A stretch of 64,000 nt of DNA, from assembly GCA_018292915.2 (NCBI GenBank), contig JACVVK020000033.1:2372501-2436500 (forward strand), written 5' to 3'. Made by a program: the position numbers and the translations under genes. How positions within the stretch are numbered: position 1 is the stretch's first letter; each line of letters begins with the position of its first letter. Below the pieces are notes generated by a model that ran no database searches, was not told the DNA's origin, and was given only the letters and a program-made list of their open reading frames with translations. This document shows positions 1 to 13,193 of the stretch, in pieces. The DNA comes from Batillaria attramentaria. Taxonomy: Eukaryota > Mollusca > Gastropoda > Batillariidae.

Positions 1-26
1 TGTAGTCCGGGCGACCCTCTCTCTCT

Positions 27-61
<35 letters not shown>

Positions 62-92
62 ATGCGTGCGTGCGTGCGCGCGCGCGGGCGCG
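1..92. repeat. (TG)n and (CG)n simple sequence
   Basis: TG repeat 31-60, then TGCG/CGCG steps to 92. Confidence 0.93.
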
Positions 93-550
93 CACGTGGT
101 TTTCTCCAGTGAGGGTTAGCTCCACAGGAAATCAATTCGAAACGTAAATATCTTTTCTTTTTTTTTGTAGCTGGACGAATATTTTCATAAGGTAAGAGCA
201 CAACCGAAACCGAACGACGCTCCATGAAAATGTACTCTGTACTCTCGTATGCCACAATGCACGCGTCTCAGTAGAAAATGCCAAACTCTAATACTGCGAC
301 ATGCGCCGGCCATAGGGGTTCCAATCAAGTGCCGTTGCCAATTTACACCCAGCTCAGCTTGTGACCATCATCAGTAGGCATAGGTACGCCGTCAATTTTC
401 TGACATTAGCCTGACGTTTCGCTGTGCTTAGCGACCAAGAGAAAGACTAAAGCGACCAAAGAGTAGCGCGAGCCCTAATTAACCCACGGGCATTTCAGTG
501 CAATCAAAGATGGTTGCCCGCGGAATTATCATACTCTCATAGCTGTAATG

Positions 551-624
551 GTTAGTTAGTTAGTTATTTAGTTAGTTAGTTAGTTAAAGGCTTTATGCCG
601 CGCACGCAACACAGACTATTTCGC
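551..624 (-). repeat. Retroelement tail ending in (ACTA)n, copy 1
   Basis: On the minus strand it reads GCGAAATAGTCTG, TTGCGTGCGCGGC, then repeated AACTAACTA. Two plus-strand relatives lie at 15641-15690 and 39638-39692. Confidence 0.55.
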
Positions 625-879
625 ATGTCTTTCTCCGCCAGGTCATCAAACAAATTAAAGGCGATTCCTTCCGTCAAGATGGACAATAACTGACGATGAA
701 AGGCAATCTCAAGTCTCAACAACAACAACAACAACAACAAAAAATCTGTAAGGGCTTTCGTATGTTGTTTTGAAACCAGCGCTGTATATGATTTTACAAC
801 AAAAGGCCAAGCACATCTGTTCACTGGATTTCATTTCAAGCCAGAGGAGGCGCTGTCTGCTGTGCAGGCGGCCAAGACT

Positions 880-1325
880 ACGTACCATAGATGCATTTTT
901 TGGAGGAAAACGCCATATATTCCTCTTACACATAAGGGTGCAGATGACACCCTAGAAATGCTTTAAAAATTCACCAAAAAATCACAAAAATCAGGCAGCC
1001 ATAGACTCATGTGTAGAGTAAATTTCAACAAATTCCAATATTCCGCTTTTTGGCAATGTTGGCAGCGACCACATACCCCCTCATTCCACGGTCGTCTGCT
1101 GGCTCCTGTGCCAACCGCACATGAATACAAATAATCCACAAGCCAGGCTCATTTTTCCCTAATTTTACCACTACCTGGCATGAAACTTGTTTACAAAGCC
1201 AACAAAAAGCACAAGATTGCCATTTTTTTTTATACTCTGCACACACATTTTAAAAGGGGCAAAGATTTTCTACTATATTTAGCATATGACTATATGACCC
1301 GGAAGCTATTACTGGTCTGTAACCT
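880..1325 (+). repeat. Dispersed repeat, copy 1 (about 440 bp)
   Basis: Shares most of its length with 22545-22980 in the same orientation, including GGAGGAAAACGC, TATATTCCTCTTACACATAA and GCAGCGACCACATACCCCCT. The ends are decayed. Confidence 0.75.
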
Positions 1326-2134
1326 GTTAAGTGCACCAGCAACTATACGCCACAGCACTCCGGTGGACACCACTTTGCGATTACCAGTATTTCCCCTACA
1401 ACAAAATAATGTACTCAGCAAACAAACTGCACGACCAACTGGCTATGATGAAATGACTCCTAATCATGAGTAGCTATATCTTGCATTGCGTCAGTGCACA
1501 CGGAAGAGTAGTAACACACAGAGTCGTACACAGAGTACATAAACAGAGTTAGTGTAACCGAATATGACCAATGTAAATGCAAATGCAAGTACACACAAAC
1601 TCTCTTGAGTGAGTGACGTGATCCATGTTAAGCATAGACGTCAGCTCCCCTCCCCCACCCTCTTAACTCCCGTCCTCAACAACACTTGTGCATAGCTTTA
1701 GTCTTGTGCGGAAATGTCATACGATGACTGCTACTGTGTGGGAACAATACACAAAATTTAATACTTGCAGTATGATTCGCACAACTTTACTCTTCGTGTT
1801 GATTTCCTTTAACACACATGCGCGCGCGCACACACACACACCCATCCCCCAATGAAAGGCACAATCACAGCAAGTCTACCTGAAATAGTAAAATGTCACA
1901 TTATACATCAGCAACAGTTACCTGGCTATGTCGTAATGCCCTTAAAGATTAAGAGAGTCTAACAAACACATCGTTATGACAGGTTCCATGCACACGGTCA
2001 CCTTAGAAACAAGCTGTCCTCTGAGCGAGTCTTTCATGAGAAAGATTCTGTTACCCCTTATACACACACACAAACACAGAGACAGAGAGAGACATAAATA
2101 CACACAAAAACACCAGTGTATGGTGTTGTTTTGA

Positions 2135-2368
2135 CCGCAATTCTGATTTCATGAAAGATATTGCTGAGCAATTATCACTCCTACTTATGGGATTTTACGC
2201 AGAGGGATTACTGCAATTCTGATTTCATGAAATAATATTGCTCAGCAATTATGACTCCTACTTACGGGATCTCACGAAAAGAGGGATTACCGCAATTCTG
2301 ATTTCAGGAAAGATATTGCTCAGCAATTATGACTCCTAAGTCCTTCTTATGGGATTTCATGAAAAGAA
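2135..2368. repeat. Three tandem copies of a 76-79 bp unit
   Basis: Units start at 2135, 2211 and 2290 with GCAATTCTGATTTCA and contain ATTGCTCAGCAATTATGACT. AGCAATTAT with ATATTGCT forms a small inverted repeat. Lies beyond the presumed ABCD3 poly(A) site. Confidence 0.88.
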
Positions 2369-2481
2369 GTCACGGACGACGAAAATTTAGCACTCCACCC
2401 AAGCTAATAAACCTGAGAGTGAAGATTTTGAAGAAACGAATTTAAAAAGAAAATGAAAATCAACACAGAAAATAATATGGC

Positions 2482-2487
2482 TTTATT
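2482..2487 (-). promoter_or_regulatory. ABCD3: Probable ABCD3 poly(A) signal
   Basis: AATAAA on the minus strand lies about 1.4 kb after the ABCD3 stop. It would give a 3' UTR of about 3861 to 2465, which contains a run of Gs near 2533 and an A-rich tract near 3440. Other AATAAA matches are possible; this choice is inference. Confidence 0.45.
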
Positions 2488-3861
2488 AAAGTCAGCATCT
2501 AAATGAATCGTTCCATGTTTCAATTTCTGCATGGGGGGGGGGGGGGGGGGGAGGTGGATATAACACGCTTGTTGGTTTACTCACAGATTGCACACTTTTC
2601 ACACTCTCTGCTCTTCTCCATAAATATGACAGGCTTGTGGCAAACAGCCCTGCTTGATGCTACAGAAACTCACACTGTACATCTTACTTGTATCTGCACA
2701 TTTGTACATGTACAAACAAAAAAAGTCATGACAACAGTCATTCAGTGAAAGGGCCGTAGAGCCATGCACCTGACCCGTGCTAAAACCCTTTTCCCACAGC
2801 ATGGCAGGTGTCTCTCTAGAAATACATATCCATAGGTATATTCCCTAGCAAGACTGACTTTCTGAAGTTTCAGAACAATGTCATTATGTAAACTGAGGTA
2901 ATTTAAAATTATGTGGTAGGGACAAGAGGAACTGTACGGCGTCTACAGCTGCTGCATAATTATGATCGCATAAAACACATTATTAATCTGTATCTCACAT
3001 TATATGGGTAATTACAAACTTGCCATACACGGGATAATTCAAAACAACAATCGACAGTAACAATTTCTATGGGTGCAACCTCTGATCAATTTATCAAAAA
3101 TATAAAATTCCTCAACATTTTGTACACAAACTTGTCCTCTCTGGAACACAGGAAAATGCATGTTTTCAATCTGCCAAAGATATGAGCATACTTGTTCTGG
3201 TTTAACTTATCTACTATGTACAGCACATCATCACAGCTTTCATATTACATGCACAACAAAGTTACGTTTGATCTCCTGGTGGATGTCCGGTGTAAAAAAA
3301 GGCTTATGAGATCTACTCCAGCCTTATGTGATAAAATGCAGCAAGTATTAAAAGTCTCGTGTCCAAACTGGGGCTCCATGAGACTATCCACAAAAAAGAA
3401 AACAACAACAACAAAAAAACACAAAAACAAACACATACCAAAAAAAAAAAAAAAAAACCCCTGAAAAAAGGAAAGGTAAAAAGTAACATTAAAAAAGAAA
3501 CGAAAAAAGAAAAAGAAAAAAAAAGTAAAGAAAGAATAGTTATTGTATAAAGCAGCTGAGTACAAATACAAATCAAGCCCAGTCATACTCCACTTTACAC
3601 AGAAAACTATCCCTCCACTATCAGGCTACCCTGGGAAGACAGGAACACTGTCACATTTCTTCTCCGTGGCTTCAGTTTGGATACTAGACCTTTACACTAG
3701 ACCTTTACACTAGACCTTTAATCTGCTGTGCTAAATGGTGCCATAAAGATCAGGCTAGTGTGGTGTCCACCTCTCCTTGGCTTGTTCAGGGTCCAAGAGA
3801 TTTCAAGCTCTGTGTCCTTGTATAGCAATAAGAGGTCTGCAGCACTACCGGAATGGAATCA

Positions 3862-3939
3862 TCAAGACCCAAACTCGGAAGTGTCGGCAGTGATGGGCTT
3901 GAACTCGTAGTGACCTCGGCCATCCATTTTCAGGTAGTA
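3862..3939 (-). CDS. ABCD3: ABCD3 exon 27, C-terminus and stop
   Basis: Codes [20 protein letters not shown] followed by SEFGS and TGA. This is the typical PMP70 tail, with an acceptor at TTTCAG. Confidence 0.95.
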   Translation of the reverse strand, partial: YYLKMDGRGHYEFKPITADTSEFGS

Positions 3940-4674
3940 CTGAAAGTAAGACAGGAAAGCGGTAAATTCATGTAGTCTGTGGATGCATGGTCTCACTTCA
4001 AAGGTATGTCGCGAAACTATGGACAATATGCAGTGCGACATTTTCTACTTCTAATATGATTAGGAAAGACAGTGCAGACCTTCACTTGCTTAAAACTGCT
4101 CTATGGGGACTAACAAGTCAGCAAGTTTGCTCCCTTACCTCATGGTGTTTCCACAAAGACTTTCTGTGTGACACTGTGAACAGTGTGATGCCAACCTGCA
4201 CAAACATATTACAAGCACACTCTGGATTGTCCATACATGTACGATTTAGTCTTGAAAAAGGTTTTACAGTGGGGAGAGGTTGGGTGGGTGCATGGATGAT
4301 AAGAGGTGATAATGGGCTGCTTTCCTCAGTTTATTCTAAAATCTGGGCTTAGCGAGCAGTAAATATACGCACAGATGTTGTTTGTTTTAGGTGCTACAGA
4401 GACTATAAAATCAGCCATTTCTCTACAAACACAAAATCAAGGGGGGGGGGGGGGGGGGGGAAGCTGAAAATAATGCATGACAGAATGTCTGACAACTTTT
4501 TCTGATCAAGACAGTCCAATACATCAAGCAGGCCACCCAGCAAAATTTGACTGAAATGAACTGAATGGTTTCAGAGACACCACTTTCAAACAAATCGTCA
4601 CCTGCAAATACTACTATTGCAATTCCATATATACACTTTTATACTTACAACAGTAGTCTTTCCAGGAAGCAAAA

Positions 4675-4728
<54 letters not shown>

Positions 4729-7700
4729 CGTAACAGCCTCTTTCATTTTCTTGGGGCTGATGTTGACTGACCTCTCGACTGTGCTGGTACATGAATCCCT
4801 CCACATCAACACTGACAGCGCTGGTGCACTCGTCCAGGATGGCAAACTGTGGTCTGTGGTAAAACAGACGTGCCATCTGCACAAAAAAACCAACAACACA
4901 TAGCTTATAGTCACTGAAGTTCTAACAGACATGCATATTGTACGTAACTAACAAAATCTGTTTCTCTCCGCCACTCAGCACGTCCATCCAGTCCTGCAGA
5001 CACACAATAAACACGGGAGTTGAAAAAAAAAAATAAAAAAAATCTAGTTGTCATAGCTATTCATAATTACTGCCCAGGAGATGCATGTAGAGGTGTTTTG
5101 TTTTTTTGTGTTTTTTTTTTCCATATGGCACTCCTGCTGGTACTGAGTAAAAGAAAGCTGCAAATTTAGAGTTGTATTTTCATTGTCTGAAATCTAAATG
5201 TGACTACAGCTTTGCAAAACTTGTTTTGAAGCAAGCCACCGCGTGCCAAACACAATACACAGTCTACATGTACATGTCATTACAAGGTAACGTTGAAGTG
5301 TGATAAAAAAAACAGCTGGGAAAGATTTGTATTCTCACCGCAATACGCTGTTTCTCTCCGCCACTCAGCACATCCATCCAGTCCTGCAGACACACAATAA
5401 ACACGGGAGTTGAAAAAAAAAAAAAAAAAAAATCTAGTTGCTCATGAAAAAACAATTTCAGTTGTGAGCGCACAGTGTAATGCGAATGTTCCTTCTCTTA
5501 CTTCGGCCCCCTCAGTGTGGGGAGGGGGGCAGTACGTATAGTAGTTGTTTTGGTGTGTGTGTGTGTCTGTTAAGCGCCTGGAGCTTGTCAGACTGAATAG
5601 GCACTCATAAAATCCTCACTATTATTATTATTAATGTAATACATGTACAGTATCTAACTATGACTCCAGACAGACATTTTCAACGTACCTGGACAGATTC
5701 CCAGCCTCCCTCTCTCTGCAGAATGTAACCAAGCTGGACCTAAAACAAACAAATGATCTTTCAAAATGCATCCTTCCAAGTAAATATGTAGTGATAAGAT
5801 GCTGTCAGAGTCCTTACTTTAATTCAGTTCGTAACAAGACGATACATGTATCTCTGTGCTCATAAAATCCTCCATGCACTTGGTCCTATCTCTCAGAAAT
5901 CTACCACCACCCCCCTTCCCCCCCCCCCCATCCCGCAAAACAAAAACAACCAAGGGTGGGTTTTGGTGGGTGTTTGGGGGTTTAATGTTCTTTTCCACCA
6001 CATACAGGTGATATCAAAGACGGGGCAACGATGAAAAAGCCAGCACAAATATTAGGCCCCAGCCGGGATAAAACAAAACACAAAAGCAACAAACAAACAC
6101 ACAAAAACAAAAAAGCAACAAGTAACAACAAAAGACCCCCCCCCCCCACCACACACACAAAACCCCTAAAATAATGAACACTGTACATGAAAGCAAAACA
6201 GTGAGCTGACCTTGTTCAAGATGTCCGCTAGCTCCTCGTCTTTGTTACCTTTCCGCAGCTGATCTTCATGTGAGTCAGGATAGATGACCTGGTCTCTCAG
6301 TGTGCCCACGGTCATGTACGGCCTCTGGTGGCACAAAGGCATGAAAGCAGTTCATTAACAGCTGCTGCTGATCGTTAGTAGCTCAGTAAAGATGTTATAC
6401 AGTGCAGACACTCAGGCTGTGGATTCCAACCCAATTCAGCTGTAATTTACAACACAGATCTACTGTTTGAGAATATTAGTGTGCACAGCAACAAAATCTG
6501 ACATAAAGCTGTTACAACTGATGAGAGTTTAGCCTGTACCTTTCAAGGAAAAGTTAATTCTCTTTATTTAACATCATCACATAGTATAATCCAGACAATT
6601 GTCATCTCCTATCCTAATTCAAACACTTGGACAGTAGCAAGATGTTTCCAGTTCACTGCAAATTGCACAAATCTGTCAACATGTTTTGTGAATTTTTGGA
6701 CTTTTTTGGGTTACCGGTTACACTATTACCTATTATGTTGGTATTCTTGCTGAGTTTCTACAAGACAGCAAGCATGATAGAAAGGTTCTGTTACCTGTGG
6801 GATGTAGAACAGCTTCCCTTTCTCTGGCTTCGTCAGGGCCCCTCCAAACAACGGCCACAGCTGAAGAAGAACAAAAGACATAAAGACAACTCTCATCCCT
6901 ACAGAAGCTGCGCTGCATTATCAGTGCATGCTTATTAGAATTTACAATACACTGCTTTTAAAAGTGACTGTGAAGCATAAAGCAGTTTTTCCCCCCATCA
7001 ATGCACAGATCTACTTCAGGTAACTGGAATGGAAAGATCAATAAAGATACTATCCATACATCTGGTGATTAACAGCGAGACCCACCTCTCCAAGTATGCG
7101 GAAAAGCGAACTCTTGCCACAGCCATTTGGTCCACAGACCAAGACGTTCATGCCAGCCTTCACCTGCAGAAAACAAGCTCGTTTTAAATTCCAAATGTGG
7201 CAGTGGAAATGAAAGGGCACAATGACTATGAGAGAACTACTCAACCTTGTCAAAATACCACTTCTGCAAGTGGATAAATGTACAAATGCCTGTGACCAAT
7301 ATGTAGCATGCAGCATGCTTTGGACATCTCTACAAGAGTTTGTCATTTTCACATAAAAACCATACCCTCGCTATGTCATGAATGAAAACACACACATACA
7401 CACACTCTCCCCCCCCCCCCCCCCCCCCCCAAAGATTTCCCAAAAGTGAAACTCCTCATCCCTTTAAAACACAACTATATTACCTCAAAGGACATTTCTT
7501 GTATGAGAATGTCTCCGTTCGGAGTGACGAGCGGTACTCTATCAAACCTGGGATGAAAAAACAAGTATGCAGTTTGAAAGATAAGAACACCACTCCACAC
7601 ACACTCCACACACACACATCTCCTCCTCTGCAAATGGTTAAAAAGAAAATGTACCTCCACAGACAACTTCAGTACTTGGAAACCCAAACCATGTGCGCGA

Positions 7701-10700
7701 TCTGGTTACTGGGGATTAAATCACACCAGCATAACTAGCTGTGAATAGATGTCATATATGAGAACTCCCCTGAAAAGCAAAATATGTTTAAAAAAAAACA
7801 AAAAACAAAACTTGTACATAGAGAAAAACTGTAAATTTTGTAAACAATGGCAGAGACAATATCATGGGTGACACTCAAAAAATGTTGAGAAGACTGAAAC
7901 GAAGACTGGGGTGCAGGAGCGATGGGTTCCACAAGGGCAAAACACACCAACCAATCATGAATTTAAGCAATTTTAAGAATTAAAAGCGTTTGGTGGTGTC
8001 TCCTAGTACTATGAATGTAAAATATGAACATGATACTTACCTCTGGGTTGCTGCTAATAATACAGGACTACCATAGCTGACCCATGTTTTGCTCACCCAA
8101 CTGGATTTTAGTAAGTGGAGGTTTTGAAAAAAAACAGATTTTGATCACCTGGACTGTTCCTGAGCCTGGTCGACGCCTGGATATTTCTGACAGGAAACAC
8201 AGAATGCAACCCTGTCACGCAGTCTCAAACCACATGGACCTCCATAGCATCACCATACCATCACCCTTATCCTCATGGGGGAGCCGGGGTGGCCGAATGG
8301 TAGAGCGTTGGACTTCCAATGCTCGGGTCGTGAGTTCGAATCCTGGCTGGGGCCAAATATTGTGCTGGCTTTTTCATCGTTGCCCAGTCTTTGATATCAC
8401 CCGTATGTGGTGGAAAAGGACGTTAAACTCCCAAACACCCACCCACCCTTATCCTCATGTGTGATAAAAATTGCCCAAGCTTCCAAGCCCTCTGTGGATT
8501 CCACTCATGACTTGGGAGGAATCACCACAGGAGCTGGCAAAGAGTTGGGGCCGGAAAAAAAAAAATTTTGGTGGGAGGTAAGCAAGTACAAGTACTGGTT
8601 ACTCACTTGATGACATGGTCCTTCATGATAATCTTGCCACTGCCTGGTTTCAGCTTCAAGCTGTTTGCAGTGTCACCTGGGAACAGCAGCAGAACACACA
8701 ACTGATTACAGTGCAACAGACACAAGGACAGTTGCAAACAAATTTGTAACTTCTTTAGTCGCAGTTAATTAATGTGGCAAGCAGTCAGTCAATTTACCTT
8801 TCGGTCCGTTTGAGGTGACCATGGTTCTCTCGTAGCGCCCGCTGTTCAAGTCTTCGAGCACCTTGATCAAGTCTGTGACCCGTGCTGTGAATCTGAAAAC
8901 GCAGACGATACTCAACATCACACATCTGGACCTGCACTCTCTTAGCTTTCAACTTCACGTTGCTGCTGTTACTGTTTATCCCTCCTAGGAACAAGAGAGA
9001 GCAAATTTTCATTCTCATTCCATGAAATCAGACATTACAGATGGGTAGAGTGAAAAGTAAGAAAAACAATGGCAGGTGGAGGTGGTGGGGTATATGAACT
9101 ATGAGCTGTGCAGGGCCTGAATGTAAAAGTCAAGGTTAATTTAATCCACGGCTACGGGCCTAACCCAGACTAGGACAAAAGAAACCCAAAAGCAAAATTA
9201 AATAAAAAAAAGGAAGCGAAGAAAGGAAGAAAAACATCCTTCTATAACAGCTTAGGCACCTTCCTGGAATGGGCTCGCTTCTTGATTTAAAACAACAACA
9301 ACAAAAAAAAAAAAAACAGCAGAAAATTTAACCCTAGAGCTAGTTTAGCTCGAGGTTAGACTCTAGCCTGGGGCTAAAAACCCTAACCTCAACTTTTACA
9401 TACGGGCCCTGATGATTAAAATAAAGCAATTCTCCCTGCCAGGAATAACCTTAAAAAAATAAGAAGTTTTCCTAAAAAAAACAAAACAAAAACAACTACT
9501 GTAAGCCCAAAGTGGAAACTGGAAAAAATGATGAAATTTTATCAACGGTCTTCTTTACCCAGCCAGCCGTGTCATCTCCCGCCCTGCCAGCACAATCCTT
9601 CCGATCGCCTCCGCCATCTTCACCAACATGCGCCCGCTCTTGTAGTAGTCCTATCACAATAACAGTAAACACACACATTTACTGCTGTGAGGGAAATGTT
9701 AACAACTAAAAGTAAGAAATAAGAACCATCAAAATCAATTCAACTTCTAAATGCAGCAAAGGCACAAGCAGCATCAATCAAGTACAGCAAAAGAAAGTGT
9801 CCTGGGCCCGCAGGTAAAAGTTGGGGTTAGGGACTTTAGCCCCGGGTTAGAGTCTAACCTCGAACTAAACTAGCTCTAGGGTTAAATTTACTGTTGTTTT
9901 TTGTTTTAAATCAGGAAGCGGGTCCATTCCATTAAAGTGCCTATGCCGTTATAGAAGGATTTTTGTCTTTTTTTCTTCGCTTCCTTTTTTATTTAATTTT
10001 GTTGTGGGGTTTCTTTTGTCCTAGTCTGGGTTAGGCCCGTAGCTGTGGGTTAGGCCCGTAGCTGTGGGTTAAATTAACCTCGAGTTCTACATACGGGCCC
10101 TGAAGATGAAGACGAACACTGAGTGGAATGAGTATTGGATGACAGAAAGTCTGAGACTAGGCTCTAATAGTTAGATCACAGAGACTAGTTTTTTGTTGTT
10201 GTTTTTTTTCCTGTGGCCTCACCTCAAGACGTTCGCTATGACTGGAGTGGAGGTGGCGGGGATCTGCCAAGTCCAAGAAAGGTCGGCTCACCACCAGATA
10301 ACCCACCACTGTTGCAACGTCTGCAGACAGGGAAAATAATGGAAATGCACATAGGTTCTTAACCCCATTTGTGCAGGTATGTATCAGTTTATTCACTTTT
10401 GATCTTTAAGTCCAAGTTAAATTTCACCGCCTGTATTGATGTGTATAAATGTGTGCGTGTGAATGTTGTGTGTATGCGTGAGCAAAAGCGCATTGAGTGC
10501 TTTAAAAGCAGAACTCCGCGCTCTACAAGTGTAATATATTATTATTATTATTATTAGTTTACACTAAAACAAAAACTGAGAACAGAGTCACTGTACAGAA
10601 AACATGATTACAGTAGTAAGATGCTCACATTTTGCAATGATGCCGTCAAGGAAACCCATCTGAAGGCGGAAAAAGATGAAGTTCCTTAAGTGCTTTACCT

Positions 10701-13141
10701 GTAGGGAAAAAAAAAAGGGGAAAATTTAAAAATCTTTATTAAACAATCAAATATTCTGAAACCCACTTAACTCAGGACAGGAACAGCACAGGTCAACATT
10801 TCCATGGTATCATCTTCATCAGGACAAAAACAATAACAAATGAGACACAACTTTTTCGTTGTGTCAGAATGTTTATTCCACTTTGCTGTCACTACCGCTT
10901 CCTTTTCCGATCAAATGATCATTAACCAGTGCGCCTAGACAGTTGTCATTCATTCACATCAGATGAAGAACTAAGCGAGTCTCTTGAAGTCAGGCACAAT
11001 CAAACATCAATAAAAACTGTTAGAATTACATAAAACTGATAAACTGCAGAGTTGGCAAATACATTTCATGGACAACTCAAAGAGGACTGCTTCACAGGAG
11101 TACATGTACTATGAAGCTGGAGTTGTACATGTACTGACCAACTTGGAAAAGGTGGCGAGGATGATCCGCTGTTCTCTGCGCTGACCCTGGTAGAAGGCAA
11201 TCTCCTCACTACACAGAGATCAAACAGACAGCAACACTACAGCATAAAACAACATCTGCAGGGTTTCAGATCCCCGTCAGACACTGGTCAGAGAAGATGT
11301 CCCATTACTTTTACACCAAGGTAATCATGTCCTATTATTTTTGTGCCACAGTATAATTACAACATTCAGGACGAATGTCCTATACAGTAGAAACATGACT
11401 AAGCGACCACTTGACTGAGCGACCGTTTTTCGTTCACGACCGTTTTCGCCCGGCACGGACAGTTTTTCTTCTTTATTGCATCTCCAACGACCGACCAACT
11501 GCAGTATGCGACTTAAGACCGCTATTTTGCTGGCAGAACGACCCCCCGCCTCTCTTGCTGGCGACCACCCCTAGCTGTACTTTTACAGTCAGCCAGGACA
11601 TTTTGTCCTATTATGGTTTCCCATGGATATGAAGTTCTATCTCTCTCTACGAAAGAAGCACTTTTCTGAGACCTGTCATATCCCACACACACATACAAAC
11701 ACAGGGACACAGTGCAAGCATGCATGCACGCACGCACACACACGCACACCATTTTTAACACTGAATAGTAAACCCTCAGGGCCCCTGGCAACATTTACAC
11801 TCCTCCCTCCATGGAAACACTGTGCGAATGGCAGCCCTGTCATTTTATGTTCTTGTATGTCCCCTGAGAAATGCTCTTCAGCCGAAAATTTGAGAAATGA
11901 AATTTGTCTTGTTTTTCGTCCTCTGAGCGTGTTTTGAACTTGCTGGTATGCTGGTCATTTACCTGTTTGGTGATGAGGCGAGAGTTGACATAACGATATT
12001 CTCCCTCCAGTTTCTGTTCTTGGACTGTCATGCGGCCAATTGGTCGCCGTAACCTGTACAAGCAGGAGAGCATTCAGTGACCACAAGTGCAAACACAACC
12101 CAATCCCTTCTCCATGCACAAACTAGTCGGTATAGTGACAAACCTGCCATAAAATTATTATGCAAGAAAACTTTCAGAGACTTTTTGTGCTCAACCCAAA
12201 ACTGACAATCAGATTTTTTAGCACATTCATGCACTCGAAACTATAAAAAGACCACATAAAGAATGCTTTAATAAAAGCAAGCAACCTAGTTAAACAAACA
12301 AAAAACCAAACAAACAAAAAAACATTTAAAACATAACAAACAAAACCAACCAATGACATTTCATTAAAAAAAAGAGATCCCCATTTTAACGACAATGCAC
12401 ATGTTGCGTCATTTGTATTTTGATAACTTACCACCCATAACATACTACTTCTAGACCAACATATGGCATCACATATGGTTCCATGACACTTCAGCGCCAC
12501 CATTTCAGCGCCAACATTTCAGCGCCACCAATTCAGCGCGACGACTTTTCAGCGCCGTTTATTTCAGCGCCACCATTTCAGCGCCACCATTTCAGCGCCA
12601 ACATTTCAGCACCACCAATTCAGCGCGACGACTTTTCAGCGCCGTTTATTTCAGCGCGACGACTTTTCAGCGCCGTTTATTTCAGCGCCGCCATTTCAGC
12701 GCCGTTTATTTCAGCGCCACCATTTCAGCGCCATTATTTCAGCGCCACCATTTCAGCGCCACCATTTCAGCGCCATTATTTCAGCGCCACCATTTCAGCG
12801 CCATTATTTTCAGCGCCATTATTTCAGCGCCACCATTTCAGCGCCACCATTTTCAGCGCCATTATTTCAGCGCCACCATTTCAGCGCCATTATTTCAGCG
12901 CCACCATTTCAGCACCACCAATTCAGCACCACCAATTCAGCGCGACGACTTTTCAGCGCCGTTTATTTCAGCGCCGTTTATTTCAGCGCCGTTTATTTCA
13001 GCGCCACCATTTCAGCGCCACCATTTCAGCGCCACCATTTCAGCGCCACCATTTCAGCGCCACCATTTCAGCGCCAACATTTCAGCACCAACCAATTCAG
13101 CGCGACAACTTTCAGCGCCGTTTATTTCAGCGCCAAACGAT

Positions 13142-13193
<52 letters not shown>

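Larger units (their letters stand above)
93..2134. other. Stretch beyond the ABCD3 3' end, no gene seen
   Basis: Holds the (ACTA)n tail at 551-624, an AAC run near 720, the dispersed repeat at 880-1325 and a short (CA)n near 1830. The open frames here are short and fall in repeats. Confidence 0.6.

Noticed and set aside
8281..8345. Functional tRNA gene
   Set aside because: A/B boxes are present, but it continues into a shared SINE tail with target duplications; the cloverleaf is not clean.
9380..9390. Telomere-like CCCTAACC in the 301-bp MITE
   Set aside because: Single short motif in both MITE copies; no tandem telomeric repeat.
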